Origin: Campylobacter hyointestinalis subsp. hyointestinalis
GTDB lineage: Bacteria > Campylobacterota > Campylobacteria > Campylobacterales > Campylobacteraceae
Assembly: GCF_013372145.1 (NCBI RefSeq)
Contig: NZ_CP053827.1
Coordinates: 930,001-994,000 of the forward strand
Length of the DNA: 64,000 bases
Direction of reading: 5' to 3'
In this document: piece after piece, positions 43,668-53,160 of the stretch
Layout of the letters: each line of letters starts with the position of its first letter
Numbering within the stretch: the first letter of the stretch is position 1
Made by a program: the position numbers and the translations under genes
The notes under the pieces: model-generated
Databases searched by the model: none
Seen by the model: only the letters and a program-made list of their open reading frames with translations
Told to the model about the DNA's origin: nothing

Positions 43668-43865
43668 TTACTTAATAAATTTAAAATCCATCTTAGCAAC
43701 AGGATAGGCAAAACCCTCTTTTTTCATCATTTCATAATCATATCCCAGATCTTGTAAAAACTCGCACCTTGCTTTTTCTATAAATTTGACGTAATTACCG
43801 TGCCAAACGACGTTCATACTATCTACGTCGTAAAATTCGACTTTTGTTTTATAAGTTTTCATCAT
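43668..43865 (-). pseudogene. Hotdog-fold acyl-CoA thioesterase (ApeK-like), truncated
   Basis: From the ATG at 43865 (GGAG just before it) only 65 residues remain, with the YbgC-type signature FYDVDSMNVVWHGNYVKFIEKAR, where Asp is catalytic. Family members are about 130 residues long. The frame stops right after KMDFKFIK, and the 120 bp up to fliP hold only scraps (for example a short frame VQEMVTKYGWVYEKI, about 43591-43641). It marks the broken end of the APE-type cluster. Confidence 0.7.
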
Positions 43866-44741
43866 CACTCCAAATATCAAAAAAATTAAACCACATTTGC
43901 GGATACTCTTTACAATTTAGCTCTAGTAAATTTAGATAAATTTGAATATATTTTGCTATATTCTTGCGTTCTACATTTTGAGCTAAAAAATCCACTTTTA
44001 TGTTGTATTTGCCAGATTTCTTAATGCACCAAAGAGTCCAAACTTCACACTTTAGTAAGCTTGCTAAGACAAAACCACCTTGCGGAAATTTAGCCATTTG
44101 TCCTAAAAACGGAATTTTGCAAATTTTATTTCCGCTCACAGGGATCCTATCGCCCATAGTGCAGATAAAACCACCCTCGTCTATGAACTTTGATAGTTCA
44201 AGCATAACGCCGATATCAAGGCTATCTACTCTGAAAATTTTTATATGGTTGTCATTTAAAGAGTTCAACATCTTACCGAAATTTAAGCTATTTTGGTCAT
44301 AAACAAGCACTGCCATTTTCAAATCTTTATAATGCCTACTAAGTGCTTTTGCGATCTCGACATTGCCAAAATGACTTACTATGATCACCTTACCTCTTTT
44401 TGCGTTAAAAAAAGCTCATATAGCTCTTTTTCATTTTCCAAAACCAGATCATCATACTTGATCTTTCCTAGCCAAACCGATATTTTATCTACTATACTTT
44501 TTGAAAATTCAAAAAAATTTCTAAACACATTTTTATGGTTCGTACCAAACTTTTTATTTAAATTTAAATAAAACCTTTCTAAATTTTTACGTTCATTTTT
44601 AGAGCTTAAAAAGTACAAAAAAGATATGAAAAATACTATAGGCGTGAGTAAAAATCTAGGCATAAAGCAGACGAGATAAAACGTAAGCTTAACCCAAAAA
44701 AACGAGCCTTTTTCTTTTTGTTTATACCAATCATTTGCCAT
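43849..44741 (-). pseudogene. LpxL/HtrB-like acyltransferase of the APE-type cluster, frameshifted
   Basis: The first frame (44741-44385) begins MANDWYKQKEKGSFFWVKLT and ends LTQKEVR. The second (44388-43849) continues VIIVSHFGNVEIAKALSRHY, with the SHFGN catalytic His and later GDRIPVSGN and FPQGGF. One extra A in the run of five A near 44398 would join them as LTQKRGKVIIVSHFGN, about 297 residues, the normal size. It may be a true frameshift or a sequencing error. In APE clusters this domain follows, or is fused to, the glycosyltransferase. Confidence 0.75.
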
Positions 44742-45432
44742 ATTTAAGTCTCTTATGTATAAAAAATGGAAGAGAAAAGAAAGCTCTAACTTGCATCTTA
44801 CTTATCAAAATATTATCCTTAAACGCCCTAAAATGCGATATAGAACCATACACAACACCAACTTCTATCCATAAAATTTCAATATTTGATTTATAGTAAT
44901 TCATCAATATCTCTATATCAAATTCCATCGCATTTGATAAGGTTTTATCTATGATATCAGTATTTAAAGGATAAATCCTGATGCCTGTCATTGCGTCTTT
45001 AAGCTTGCCTCCAAAAGTGTTGATATAAACCCAAAAATCAGTGATCTTTCTGCCATAAAGCCTTGATTTTGGTGCACTTTTATCGTATTTGCCATATCCG
45101 CAGATCAAGGCTCTCTCATTGTTTTTAGACATTTCAAGCATTGCTGGTACTACGCTTAGATCGTGCTGCATATCAGCATCTATTTGAAAAACGTGCGTAA
45201 AGCCGTTTTGAAGTGCGTATTTCATACCTGTTTTAACAGCCGCGCCTTTTCCTTGGTTTGTCTTATGGGTTATGATTTTGATGTCCAAATTTTTTAGTGC
45301 TTCTTTTGCCTCTTTTGTGCTACCATCATCTACTAAAACAGTAAAAATATCATATTTTTTAAGTACACTTGTGAGTTCTTTAATTTTTTTAGGATGATTA
45401 TAATACGGTATCAAAAAGCAGATTTTATACAA
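44731..45432 (-). CDS. Family 2 glycosyltransferase of the APE-type cluster (ApeJ N-terminal part)
   Basis: A dolichol-phosphate-mannose-synthase-like GT2 enzyme. I start at TTG 45432 (after AGGAAGGA), giving 234 residues; the longer frame begins within the preceding gene. Motifs: ICFLIPYYNHPKK, VDDGSTKEA, KTNQGKGAAVKTGM, the metal-binding QIDADMQHD, and TGIRIYPLNT. In E. coli-type APE clusters this domain is joined to the acyltransferase as ApeJ; here they are separate overlapping genes. Confidence 0.8.
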   Translation of the reverse strand: MYKICFLIPYYNHPKKIKELTSVLKKYDIFTVLVDDGSTKEAKEALKNLDIKIITHKTNQGKGAAVKTGMKYALQNGFTHVFQIDADMQHDLSVVPAMLEMSKNNERALICGYGKYDKSAPKSRLYGRKITDFWVYINTFGGKLKDAMTGIRIYPLNTDIIDKTLSNAMEFDIEILMNYYKSNIEILWIEVGVVYGSISHFRAFKDNILISKMQVRAFFSLPFFIHKRLKYGK

Positions 45433-46942
45433 CTTTGATCCTTCCTGAGCAACACTGAGTTTCATTTGCAAATATTTTAAAATTTATATTTTTATCGGTT
45501 ATACAAATTTCAATAATACATCTATCAAAAGGTCTTAAAAATGCCATAAATTTAAGATTTTCTAAAACATAACCACCATCTATCTTTATACCATATATAT
45601 CCAAACACTCAAACACAAATCCAAGCTGTATAAATCCAGGAGTAAGAGGAAATTCTCTAAAATGCCCTTCGAAAAAAAAGCAATCTTCACTCATAAAACA
45701 GCTAAATTTGGCTATTTTTTCATCACTTTGTAAAAGACTAAATGACGGTATTTTCTTTTCATCGTAGCATTTTTGAAACTCGCTAATACTAAACTTACCA
45801 TAAGAGTTTTTCGGAATTTCGCTTATGATCTTAAAAGATCTTATATTTGTTTTAAATTTAGGATAAAGATACTTCTTTATAGTATCTACAATGCCTAATT
45901 TCCCGTTGTTTCTAAACTCATTTTTACCATCATCGCTCAAAACTAAAAGAGCTTTTACTCGCTTATCATTTTTGAGTAAAGCACACTTTGCATCTTTTAT
46001 AAAAGTGTGATCTTTCAAAAAACTCTCCGCTTCATCTAAGCTAAACCTAGTTTCGTTTAGCTTGATTATCCTATCAGATCTGCCGAGTAATTTTAGATCT
46101 TTACCATGGATTTCAGCCATATCAAAGCTTAAAAAATTATCACACCATTTTGAGTTTATAAATAATCTATCATCTTTAATATCGGCATTTACAGCGTCAA
46201 ATATGACAAATCCAGAGCCAAAATTGCTAGCCACTACGCCCGTTTCGGTACTACCATAAATTTCCATTATCTTAGAAGTAAACTTATCCCTTATATCATC
46301 ACTAAGTTTTGAGCCTGCACTCACTATCAAACTCGCGGTATTTAGACAAACATTATCATATTTTGATACTACGCTAAGCACGACTGGAGAAGATATAAAA
46401 ATAGAATCCGTAAAATCATAAGCAAATATAAGTTCTGGATAATCCAGCCTTGAAGATAGCACTTTCATACCAGCAACAAGCGGTAAAAAAACCTTAAAAG
46501 TGAGTCCGAACATATGTTGATGAGTTACACTCGTATATACTTTTTTACCATCCATTTTTATAAAATTTCGCAAAAAATTCGCCTCTTCAAACATATCTTT
46601 TATGGATTTTTCTATGATCTTTGAAGAACCACTACTACCTGAAGTATAAAGATAAAATTTATAGTTCGTATTAAGAAAAAACTCACCCTCTTTATCCCCT
46701 TTACACTTAGCAAAATTCAAATCTCCTATATCGCAAAGTCTCTCATCTGAAACAACGTGGGCTTTGGTGTTTGCCATCATAGCACCAAATAAAGCTGCGC
46801 AAAAATCAAACGTAGAGCTTAGAAATATTTTTATCTCTTTTTTGCCACACTTTTTCAAGTATGAAGCAAATTTTAAACTCTCGCTAGTAAGCTCTTCAAA
46901 CCCTGCATTTTCTTCTATAAAATATATATCTTTATTTATCAT
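45425..46942 (-). CDS. Fused acyl/aryl-ACP ligase and hotdog dehydratase (ApeH-ApeI type)
   Basis: A 505-residue two-domain protein. Residues 1-390 are an AMP-forming ligase (YLYTSGSSGSSKIIEKS, IMEIYGSTETG, LLGRSDRIIKLNETRF, and NSYGKFS near the catalytic Lys). Residues 400-505 are a FabA/FabZ-like hotdog domain (FFEGHFREFPLTPGFIQLG, with the His of GHF). In APE clusters ApeH loads the aromatic starter and ApeI is the dehydratase, normally separate. Fusion here is unusual. It starts 4 bp inside the next gene upstream. Confidence 0.82.
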   Translation of the reverse strand: MINKDIYFIEENAGFEELTSESLKFASYLKKCGKKEIKIFLSSTFDFCAALFGAMMANTKAHVVSDERLCDIGDLNFAKCKGDKEGEFFLNTNYKFYLYTSGSSGSSKIIEKSIKDMFEEANFLRNFIKMDGKKVYTSVTHQHMFGLTFKVFLPLVAGMKVLSSRLDYPELIFAYDFTDSIFISSPVVLSVVSKYDNVCLNTASLIVSAGSKLSDDIRDKFTSKIMEIYGSTETGVVASNFGSGFVIFDAVNADIKDDRLFINSKWCDNFLSFDMAEIHGKDLKLLGRSDRIIKLNETRFSLDEAESFLKDHTFIKDAKCALLKNDKRVKALLVLSDDGKNEFRNNGKLGIVDTIKKYLYPKFKTNIRSFKIISEIPKNSYGKFSISEFQKCYDEKKIPSFSLLQSDEKIAKFSCFMSEDCFFFEGHFREFPLTPGFIQLGFVFECLDIYGIKIDGGYVLENLKFMAFLRPFDRCIIEICITDKNINFKIFANETQCCSGRIKVV

Positions 46943-47442
46943 TTTATAAAAAACTTTCTATATAAAATTTCCACCACAAACAACAAAAAAACCAAAACAT
47001 AACTCACAAATCCGCAATATATCAGCCATAACCGTTCATCTATAAATCCAAAGATAAGAGTAACTATCGCATTTATCATAAAAAAACATATCCAAATTTT
47101 AGTTAAATTTCTTGTATAAATTACTGCTTTATTTGGCAGATTTTTATCTTTAAGTCTAGCAAATTTAGTTATGATAGCTTCACCTTTTAAGCTGTATAAA
47201 AAGATAAAACAAAATAGTAAATTTACCATAACTGGATACAGGAATTTAGCATCATCAAACATCATAAGTGATATAAAAAATACACCCAATACAAAAAAAG
47301 CTCTATTTTCAAAAATAGCTCTTATAAACCACAAAATAGCCAAAATAGTAGCGATATAAAGCGTAAAATTAGACTTCATCACTACTAAGAAAGGATAAGC
47401 CAAAGTAGTTAAAAACGTAAGAATTCGTACCGTATTAATCAA
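46939..47442 (-). CDS. Membrane protein of the APE-type cluster (ApeG-like)
   Basis: A 167-residue protein with four to five spans and conserved-looking polar joints (FARLKDKNLPNKAVIYTRNLTKIWICFF). It occupies the place of ApeG (COG4648 membrane protein) between the second carrier protein and the ligase. ATG overlaps ends on both sides (47442 and 46939). Molecular role unknown. Confidence 0.65.
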   Translation of the reverse strand: MINTVRILTFLTTLAYPFLVVMKSNFTLYIATILAILWFIRAIFENRAFFVLGVFFISLMMFDDAKFLYPVMVNLLFCFIFLYSLKGEAIITKFARLKDKNLPNKAVIYTRNLTKIWICFFMINAIVTLIFGFIDERLWLIYCGFVSYVLVFLLFVVEILYRKFFIK

Positions 47443-47680
47443 ATTTTTTAGCTACCGCATCAACTATATCACCGAGTGTTTTTACATTCTTAAAATCATT
47501 TGGTTCTAGCCTATGACCAGTCTGTCTTTTGATATAGTCTATCAAATCGATAGCATCTATACTGTCGATATCTAGGTCTTCGTAAATTTTTGCTTCTAAA
47601 GTGATCTTTTCTTTAGGCATCTCAAAAAGCTCAGTTAATGCATTTGAGAGAATTCCAAAAATCTCATTTTTATCCATCAT
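47435..47680 (-). CDS. Acyl carrier protein (ApeF-like)
   Basis: An 81-residue carrier protein with the phosphopantetheine site IDSIDAIDLIDYI, Ser at about residue 54. It is directly coupled to another carrier protein gene, the twin-ACP arrangement of APE and flexirubin clusters. Overlaps both neighbours by a few bases. Confidence 0.88.
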   Translation of the reverse strand: MMDKNEIFGILSNALTELFEMPKEKITLEAKIYEDLDIDSIDAIDLIDYIKRQTGHRLEPNDFKNVKTLGDIVDAVAKKFD

Positions 47681-47928
47681 TTACTCCTACTATTTTCTAT
47701 AAAATTAGCTAACGTCTTAACACTACGATAAATTTCTTTGACATTATCTGTTTTTGGATCTAAAACAATACCATATCTCTTTTGTATAGAGAGCCCAAGC
47801 TCCAAAGCATCGACACTATCAAGTCCCAAACCGTCCGAAAAGAGCGGCGCATCTTCATCTATATCAGATGGTTTTACATCTTCTAAATTTAGATCTTTTA
47901 TGATCATTTCTTTGATCTCATCGATCAT
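47677..47928 (-). CDS. Acyl carrier protein (ApeE-like)
   Basis: Carrier protein of 83 residues from the ATG at 47928, which has a good GAGGAG site; the upstream ATG at 47967 does not. Phosphopantetheine site DGLGLDSVDALELGL. It overlaps the second ACP by 4 bp and begins inside the end of the acyltransferase gene, keeping the order acyltransferase-ACP-ACP. Confidence 0.88.
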   Translation of the reverse strand: MIDEIKEMIIKDLNLEDVKPSDIDEDAPLFSDGLGLDSVDALELGLSIQKRYGIVLDPKTDNVKEIYRSVKTLANFIENSRSK

Positions 47929-48667
47929 TTTTAAACTCCTCATTGTAAATTTCTTGTAAATACGCATTTAAGAGCCTAGCTCTGATGGGCGCCGATTTTT
48001 GCGGATAAAACGTATCTAAATCAATACTTTTTAAAATATTAAATTTATAATTTATAGTGATATCTGGTGTATCATACCAAGCCACTCCTTTTTTTAGACT
48101 CTTTGGATTCATATGTAAAAACACAGGTGTTAACGTTTTAGCTGATTTTATAGCTATATATGCAGCTGCTTTGTGAAACACTATCTTATCTTTTGTCCTG
48201 CTGCCTTCTGGAAATACTATCAAATTCTCTTGCTCTTTTAAAGCTTTGCAAGAGATCTCCAAGCACTCTTCATTTTGCGTATTTAGGATATATCCACAAG
48301 CTTTTATGGCACTAGATAAAAATATATTTTTTGCTAACTCTCCTTTGACTATGCAGTTGCTATCTTTAACAAATGATAAGAAAAATACTATATCAAGTAA
48401 GCTAGTATGATTGCAGACTATGATCTCTGAATTTTTCCCGAGTGTTTTTAAAATGTCTGCATTGGATCTTGCATACCCTAAGATATCTGTACAAAAAATA
48501 AAAAATTTCCACGCATTTCTAACTAAAAATCTACAAAAATTTCTTATAAGTTTATATTTTTGTAGACCAAAAAACAGAACCGGCACAAAAAATATATTGC
48601 CTAAAATACAGATAACACCGAACCAAAAAAACAAAAATCCGGTGATAAAAATCTTAAAAATCGGCAT
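47918..48667 (-). CDS. PlsC-like acyltransferase (ApeD-like)
   Basis: A 249-residue membrane acyltransferase from the ATG at 48667, with a long N-terminal span (ITGFLFFWFGVICILGN), catalytic VCNHTSLLDIVFFL and FPEGSRTKDK. The frame could be extended to 48694 but the later ATG better fits the overlap with the ApeC stop (48654). In APE clusters such enzymes take part in attaching the polyene or its lipid anchor; this is inference. Confidence 0.82.
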   Translation of the reverse strand: MPIFKIFITGFLFFWFGVICILGNIFFVPVLFFGLQKYKLIRNFCRFLVRNAWKFFIFCTDILGYARSNADILKTLGKNSEIIVCNHTSLLDIVFFLSFVKDSNCIVKGELAKNIFLSSAIKACGYILNTQNEECLEISCKALKEQENLIVFPEGSRTKDKIVFHKAAAYIAIKSAKTLTPVFLHMNPKSLKKGVAWYDTPDITINYKFNILKSIDLDTFYPQKSAPIRARLLNAYLQEIYNEEFKNDR

Positions 48668-49260
48668 TAAATTTCCACTTATAGCAGATCTCATCGTCGA
48701 AAAAATAGAAATCTTTTCCTATGTTTTTGATAAAATTTTCTGTGCTGTTAAGGCTATTACCTAAACTAGGCATTTTAGCGATACTAAGCTCACTACTAAC
48801 TCCATTTTTAAGTATAAACGCCGCGCAAATTTGCATTTTATCATGAACGCTTTCTTCATAAGATATAACGCAAATTTTATCAAACTGATTTAATTTAGAA
48901 GCTGCAGATATCGTCCGCCATCTCTACTGGAGCAGACGAGCTAATGGCAAAGATAGGAGCGTGAATTTGCTTTTGTATAGCCACGCTAGCAACACTAGCA
49001 TTTAAAACAGACAAAGAAAAAGATGTCGGAGATACTAAACCAGATAAACTAAGCTCGCTTAAAAGACCTATACATCTATCTATTTCTCCAAAATTTGTAG
49101 CAAAAACAATAGGACAGTCTAAATTCCCAAAACCGCTTATACTAGTGTAGATAAATTTCGCAGCATTGCTCATTTTTCTACGATTTATAGGCAAAACATT
49201 ATATAAATTTATCTCATTTTTGTCTTTGCAAAAACCAAATTCGGCTATATCAAATTTCAT
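48654..49260 (-). pseudogene. Ketosynthase-like chain-length factor (ApeC-like), frameshifted
   Basis: Start ATG 49260 (overlapping TAATG) opens a frame with NRRKMSNAAKF, ATNFGEIDRCIGLL, LSPTSFSLSVLNASVAS, ending CSF at 48895. The following frame continues LNQFDKICVISYEESVHDKM, QICAAFILKN and ends WKFNADF at 48654. Together they match the ketoacyl-synthase N-terminal-like ApeC family, which pairs with KS ApeO. A single-base shift near 48895-48920 breaks it. No active-site Cys is expected in this family; no ApeO is present here. Confidence 0.72.
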
Positions 49261-49679
49261 TATTTGGCTACGTCTCCTATGAGAGTAACTCCTGCCATTA
49301 TGCTTCCTGCGCCGCATTGGAACTCTGTTTTAGAATCAAATTCGTTTTTATAGTAATAACCAGTAATGTTTATAACCTTTGTACCACCGTCTTTTTTTGC
49401 TCTTTCTTGAAGCGATTTTAAAGCAGAGAGCAAAGCCCATTCGCAAGCTTTTTTATCGGTTTTACCAAAAGCGTTCGTTTTTTTGTTTGTTCGAACTTGT
49501 TTTGTGACTATTTCACCGGTATTTCCACTACCAAATATCAGCTCGATAGATGGATCTATGATCTCTTTTGCTTTTTCGCTTTCTAAGACGTCTTTAAGTG
49601 GAAAATATAAGATATCGTTCCTAGCAAATAGCGAACTTGCAAAGATAAAGCCGAGTGCGAAAATTAACGCTTTTTTCAT
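49260..49679 (-). CDS. Exported ApeA-like protein of the APE-type cluster
   Basis: A 139-residue exported protein (signal peptide MKKALIFALGFIFASSLFA) with LYFPLKDVL, LALKSLQERAKKDG and TKVINITGYYYKNEFDSKTEFQCGAGS. The family is present at one edge of APE clusters and often mislabelled excinuclease ATPase subunit; no catalytic motif is seen. It is the first gene of the minus-strand block, with AAGGATAC as its ribosome site. Confidence 0.72.
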   Translation of the reverse strand: MKKALIFALGFIFASSLFARNDILYFPLKDVLESEKAKEIIDPSIELIFGSGNTGEIVTKQVRTNKKTNAFGKTDKKACEWALLSALKSLQERAKKDGGTKVINITGYYYKNEFDSKTEFQCGAGSIMAGVTLIGDVAK

Positions 49680-50025
49680 ATTATTTAAGTATCCTTTTCT
49701 TTCAAATAATTATAGATATTTCTGTTATAATTATATTATATTTTTGTATATTAATCAATGTTTTATAATCTATTTTCCAATATCTAAAATATATAAAAAT
49801 TTAATAATAAATTAAATATTAATTAAATTTATTATTTCTATTTTTTTAAATAAATGTAAATAAAAAATCGAAAAATAACGAAAAAGATATCATTTAAATT
49901 TAAAATACACACGACAAAAAAACTAATATTTTTTAAATATTTATACGACTATTATTTTAAAAATTTCAATATATTTTATGCTTATCTAGGGTACAATATA
50001 TTCACCAAATTTAAAGAGAAAAAAG
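49680..50025. promoter_or_regulatory. Divergent AT-rich region between APE-type block and glmU
   Basis: 346 bp of very A/T-rich DNA without coding content. A glmU promoter candidate is TACAAT (49992-49997), 29 bp before the ATG. The APE-block promoter should face the other way near 49690-49750, but I cannot choose a box. No strong hairpin is seen. Confidence 0.5.
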
Positions 50026-51336
50026 ATGAATGATATAAGTATAATAATCCTAGCAGCCGGTAACGGTACACGTATGAAATCAAGCAAATCAAAGGTTTTG
50101 CACGAGCTTTGTGGTGAGCCTATGATAACTCACATACTAAAAAAATCCTATGAAATAACTAGCGACGTTAGAGTCGTCTTGTCATATCAGTTTGAAGAGG
50201 TAAAAAGTGTAGTTTTAGCAGAATTTGAAAATACTAAAATTTGCAAACAAGATACAGTAAATTTCCCAGGAACCGCGGGAGCACTAAGAGCCGCTATAAA
50301 TGATCTAAATTCAAAAAAAACACTCATCATCTGCGGAGATATGCCTTTAGTGCAAGTTAATGAGCTAAAAGCGCTTTGCGAAAACAGCTCAGACGTCACG
50401 CTTAGCACATTTAAAGCTATAGATCCAAACGGATATGGCAGAGTCATAACAAAAGATAAAAAAGTAGTAAAGATCGTAGAGCAAAAAGACGCAAACGAAA
50501 ATGAGATCAAAGTAGATCTTTGTAATGCAGGAGCATACTGTTTTGATACGAATTTACTTAAAGATCTTATCCCACTTATCAAAAATAACAACGCTAGTAA
50601 AGAATTTTATCTCACCGATGCTATAGAACTAGCTATAAACAGAGGTTTTAGCGTAAGTTTTAGCTTGGTTAGCGAAGCAAATTTTATGGGTATAAACGAT
50701 AAATTTGCTCTAAGCTTGGCCGAAGAGATCATGCAAAACTCCATAAAAGAAAAACTTATGAAAAATGGTGTCATAATGCACCTTCCAAAAACTATTTTTA
50801 TAGATAGTAGAGCAAAGTTTGAAGGAGAATGCATAATCGAGCCAAATGTTATGATAATAGGAAACTCTGTGATAAAAAACTCGGTTATCAAAAGCGGCTC
50901 GGTCATAGAATACAGCCAAGTAGATAGCAGCGACGTAGGACCTATGGCTCATTTAAGACCAAACTCAAAGATCAAAAAAACACATATCGGAAACTTCGTC
51001 GAGCTTAAAAACGCTAACTTAGATACCGTAAAAGCTGGGCATCTAAGCTACCTTGGAGATTGTGATATAAGTAGTGGTACAAATATAGGATGTGGCACTA
51101 TAACTTGCAATTACGACGGTAAAAAAAAGTATAAAACTATCATAGGCAAAAACGTATTTATAGGAAGCGATACTCAGTTAGTCGCTCCAGTGAGCATAGC
51201 TGATGATACTCTAGTAGCAGCTGGAAGCACTGTCACAAAAGATAGCAATAAAGGAGATCTAATCATCACTAGAAATGCTCAAATCAACAAACCCATGTAT
51301 TTTTACAAATTTTTTGGTAAAAATGATGAAAAATAA
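50026..51336 (+). CDS. glmU: Bifunctional UDP-GlcNAc pyrophosphorylase / acetyltransferase GlmU
   Basis: Makes UDP-N-acetylglucosamine for wall and lipid A. The N-terminal uridyltransferase shows LAAGNGTRMKSSKSKVLHEL and a GDMPLV acidic site. The C-terminal left-handed beta-helix has hexapeptide repeats and the GHLSYLGDCDIS and NIGCGTITCNYDG motifs. 436 residues, usual for epsilonproteobacteria. It overlaps the start of coaBC by 14 bp. Confidence 0.97.
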   Translation: MNDISIIILAAGNGTRMKSSKSKVLHELCGEPMITHILKKSYEITSDVRVVLSYQFEEVKSVVLAEFENTKICKQDTVNFPGTAGALRAAINDLNSKKTLIICGDMPLVQVNELKALCENSSDVTLSTFKAIDPNGYGRVITKDKKVVKIVEQKDANENEIKVDLCNAGAYCFDTNLLKDLIPLIKNNNASKEFYLTDAIELAINRGFSVSFSLVSEANFMGINDKFALSLAEEIMQNSIKEKLMKNGVIMHLPKTIFIDSRAKFEGECIIEPNVMIIGNSVIKNSVIKSGSVIEYSQVDSSDVGPMAHLRPNSKIKKTHIGNFVELKNANLDTVKAGHLSYLGDCDISSGTNIGCGTITCNYDGKKKYKTIIGKNVFIGSDTQLVAPVSIADDTLVAAGSTVTKDSNKGDLIITRNAQINKPMYFYKFFGKNDEK

Positions 51337-52489
51337 AAGAGTTTTACTAGCAGTTTGTGGAAGCGTAAGCTTTTATAAGGCTTACGAAATTCTAAGTATG
51401 CTAAAAAAAGAAGGGGCAAATGTCCGTGTTATGCTAAGTGATGGAGCTTTAAAATTTACAAATATTTTAAGTTTTGAAGCACTTTGTGATGAAAAAGTAC
51501 TTTCTAGCGTGAGCGAAGACTGGCAAAAAGGAGTAAACCATATAAACTATAGCAAAAATGACCTTATCATCATAGCGCCGGCTTCTGCAAACACTATAAA
51601 TAAAATAGCGTATGGCATCGCAGATAGCGTATTTTTACAAACCATACTAGCTTCTACTTGTCCAAAGCTTATAGCGCCTTCAGCAAATAACAATATGCTT
51701 GAAAACTTTGCAACCAAAAAAAGCTTAGAGATACTCTCACAAAACGGTTATGAGATCTGTGAGCCAGTCTCAAAAACTCTAGCTTGTAAAGACTTTGGAA
51801 AAGGCGCTTTGAATGAACCTAAAACTATAGTTGCTATGGCTAGAAGAATTCTAAACAAAGACGAGTTTTACGCAAACAAAAAAGTCATTATCACAGGCGG
51901 AGCCACAACAGAGAAAATAGACGACGTAAGAGGTATCACGAACTTTTCTAGCGGTAAAATGGCAAAAGCCCTAGCAGACGCATTTTACTACGCTGGAAGT
52001 GAAGTTATTTTCATCAGTTCAACACAGTTTGAAGTGCCATATAAAATAGTTAAATTTCAAAGCTCAAATGAGCTTTTAGAGACTATAAATTCACAAAAAG
52101 TAAAGGGTAATGATTTGCTCGTTATGTGCGCAGCAGTCAGCGACTATATACCAAAAAATAAATTCAATGGTAAGATGAAAAAAGATGAAAATGGGCTAAA
52201 TTTAGAGCTAATTTTAAATAAAGACATACTAAAAAATATAAATTTGAACTGCAAGAAAATCGGCTTCAAAATGGAAATGGATAAAAAGACAGCAGTACAA
52301 AATGCTTTAAATTTACTAAAAGATAAAAACCTAGACGCTGTTTGCTTAAATGTTTTAGGAGGCGATATACACTTTGGAAGCGACGAAACAAGCATTTGCT
52401 TTATCACTAAAACGGATTCAAAATCCACAGAACTAAAAAGTAAATTTGAAGTCGCAAAAGACATAGTGGAGTTTAGCAAATCTATATGA
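51323..52489 (+). CDS. coaBC: Phosphopantothenoylcysteine decarboxylase / synthetase CoaBC
   Basis: Two coenzyme A steps in one protein. I choose the ATG at 51323 (the twin ATG at 51326 is equally possible), giving about 388 residues. The N-terminal flavin decarboxylase part has APASANTINKIAYGIAD and PSANNNM. The C-terminal synthetase has ITGGATTEKIDDVRGITNFSSGKM and AAVSDYIPK. The longer frame from 51275 lies inside glmU. It overlaps the following ORF by 4 bp. Confidence 0.93.
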   Translation: MMKNKRVLLAVCGSVSFYKAYEILSMLKKEGANVRVMLSDGALKFTNILSFEALCDEKVLSSVSEDWQKGVNHINYSKNDLIIIAPASANTINKIAYGIADSVFLQTILASTCPKLIAPSANNNMLENFATKKSLEILSQNGYEICEPVSKTLACKDFGKGALNEPKTIVAMARRILNKDEFYANKKVIITGGATTEKIDDVRGITNFSSGKMAKALADAFYYAGSEVIFISSTQFEVPYKIVKFQSSNELLETINSQKVKGNDLLVMCAAVSDYIPKNKFNGKMKKDENGLNLELILNKDILKNINLNCKKIGFKMEMDKKTAVQNALNLLKDKNLDAVCLNVLGGDIHFGSDETSICFITKTDSKSTELKSKFEVAKDIVEFSKSI

Positions 52490-53157
52490 TAAGTAAAATT
52501 TCAAAGATCCAAACTCAAAATACGCCAAATAGTACTGCTATCATAAATGCAAGCCTTCCAGTCATCATAAAAGTCATAGAAAAAACTGGATATAATAGAT
52601 ATAATCTCAAATTTGGAAGCAAATTTCTAAGTACAAAATCACAGCGAGATCTTGAAGTCGGTGGTGAATATTTCGCAAATATAGGTTCTCAAAGCGGCGG
52701 CGTGATAAATATAAACGGACTTATCAAAAGACAATCTCATCACTGTTTAGAAGACGGAGCGAGTTTGGTAGAATACCTGCTTGCAAATGGCGATCCAGAT
52801 CTATTTGCTAAAGAGATCAAAAACCGCCTTGCTACGGCAAAAAATAGTACGAATTTTAGCATATACGCATCTATGATACTAGCCTTAGAAAATGGGATAA
52901 TCAGCGTTCCATTTCTATATGAGAATAGATACGCGCTAATACAGATAAAACTTGGAGATCCACTTGAGCTGTATCTACTTTTTGACAATTTTGCACCATT
53001 TAAAGCACTCATAAGCGAAGGTAAATTTATAAAGATAACTACTCCATATAAGAGCTTTTCGTCAGCATTTTATAATATTTTTGGTTGTAATTGCGAAGTA
53101 GGAAATGTAGAGCCGTTTTGGCAACAAAAAGAAAATTTTTTAGATTTTAGGGGTTAA
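52486..53157 (+). CDS. Conserved hypothetical protein between coaBC and uppS
   Basis: A 223-residue soluble protein with no signal or known domain. It sits in the position of Cj0823 in C. jejuni, between coaBC and uppS, and overlaps coaBC by 4 bp. Beta-rich start (KFGSKFLSTKSQRDLEVGGEYFANI) suggests a small beta-barrel fold followed by an alpha/beta domain. Function not known to me. Confidence 0.75.
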   Translation: MISKISKIQTQNTPNSTAIINASLPVIIKVIEKTGYNRYNLKFGSKFLSTKSQRDLEVGGEYFANIGSQSGGVININGLIKRQSHHCLEDGASLVEYLLANGDPDLFAKEIKNRLATAKNSTNFSIYASMILALENGIISVPFLYENRYALIQIKLGDPLELYLLFDNFAPFKALISEGKFIKITTPYKSFSSAFYNIFGCNCEVGNVEPFWQQKENFLDFRG

Positions 53158-53160
53158 GAC

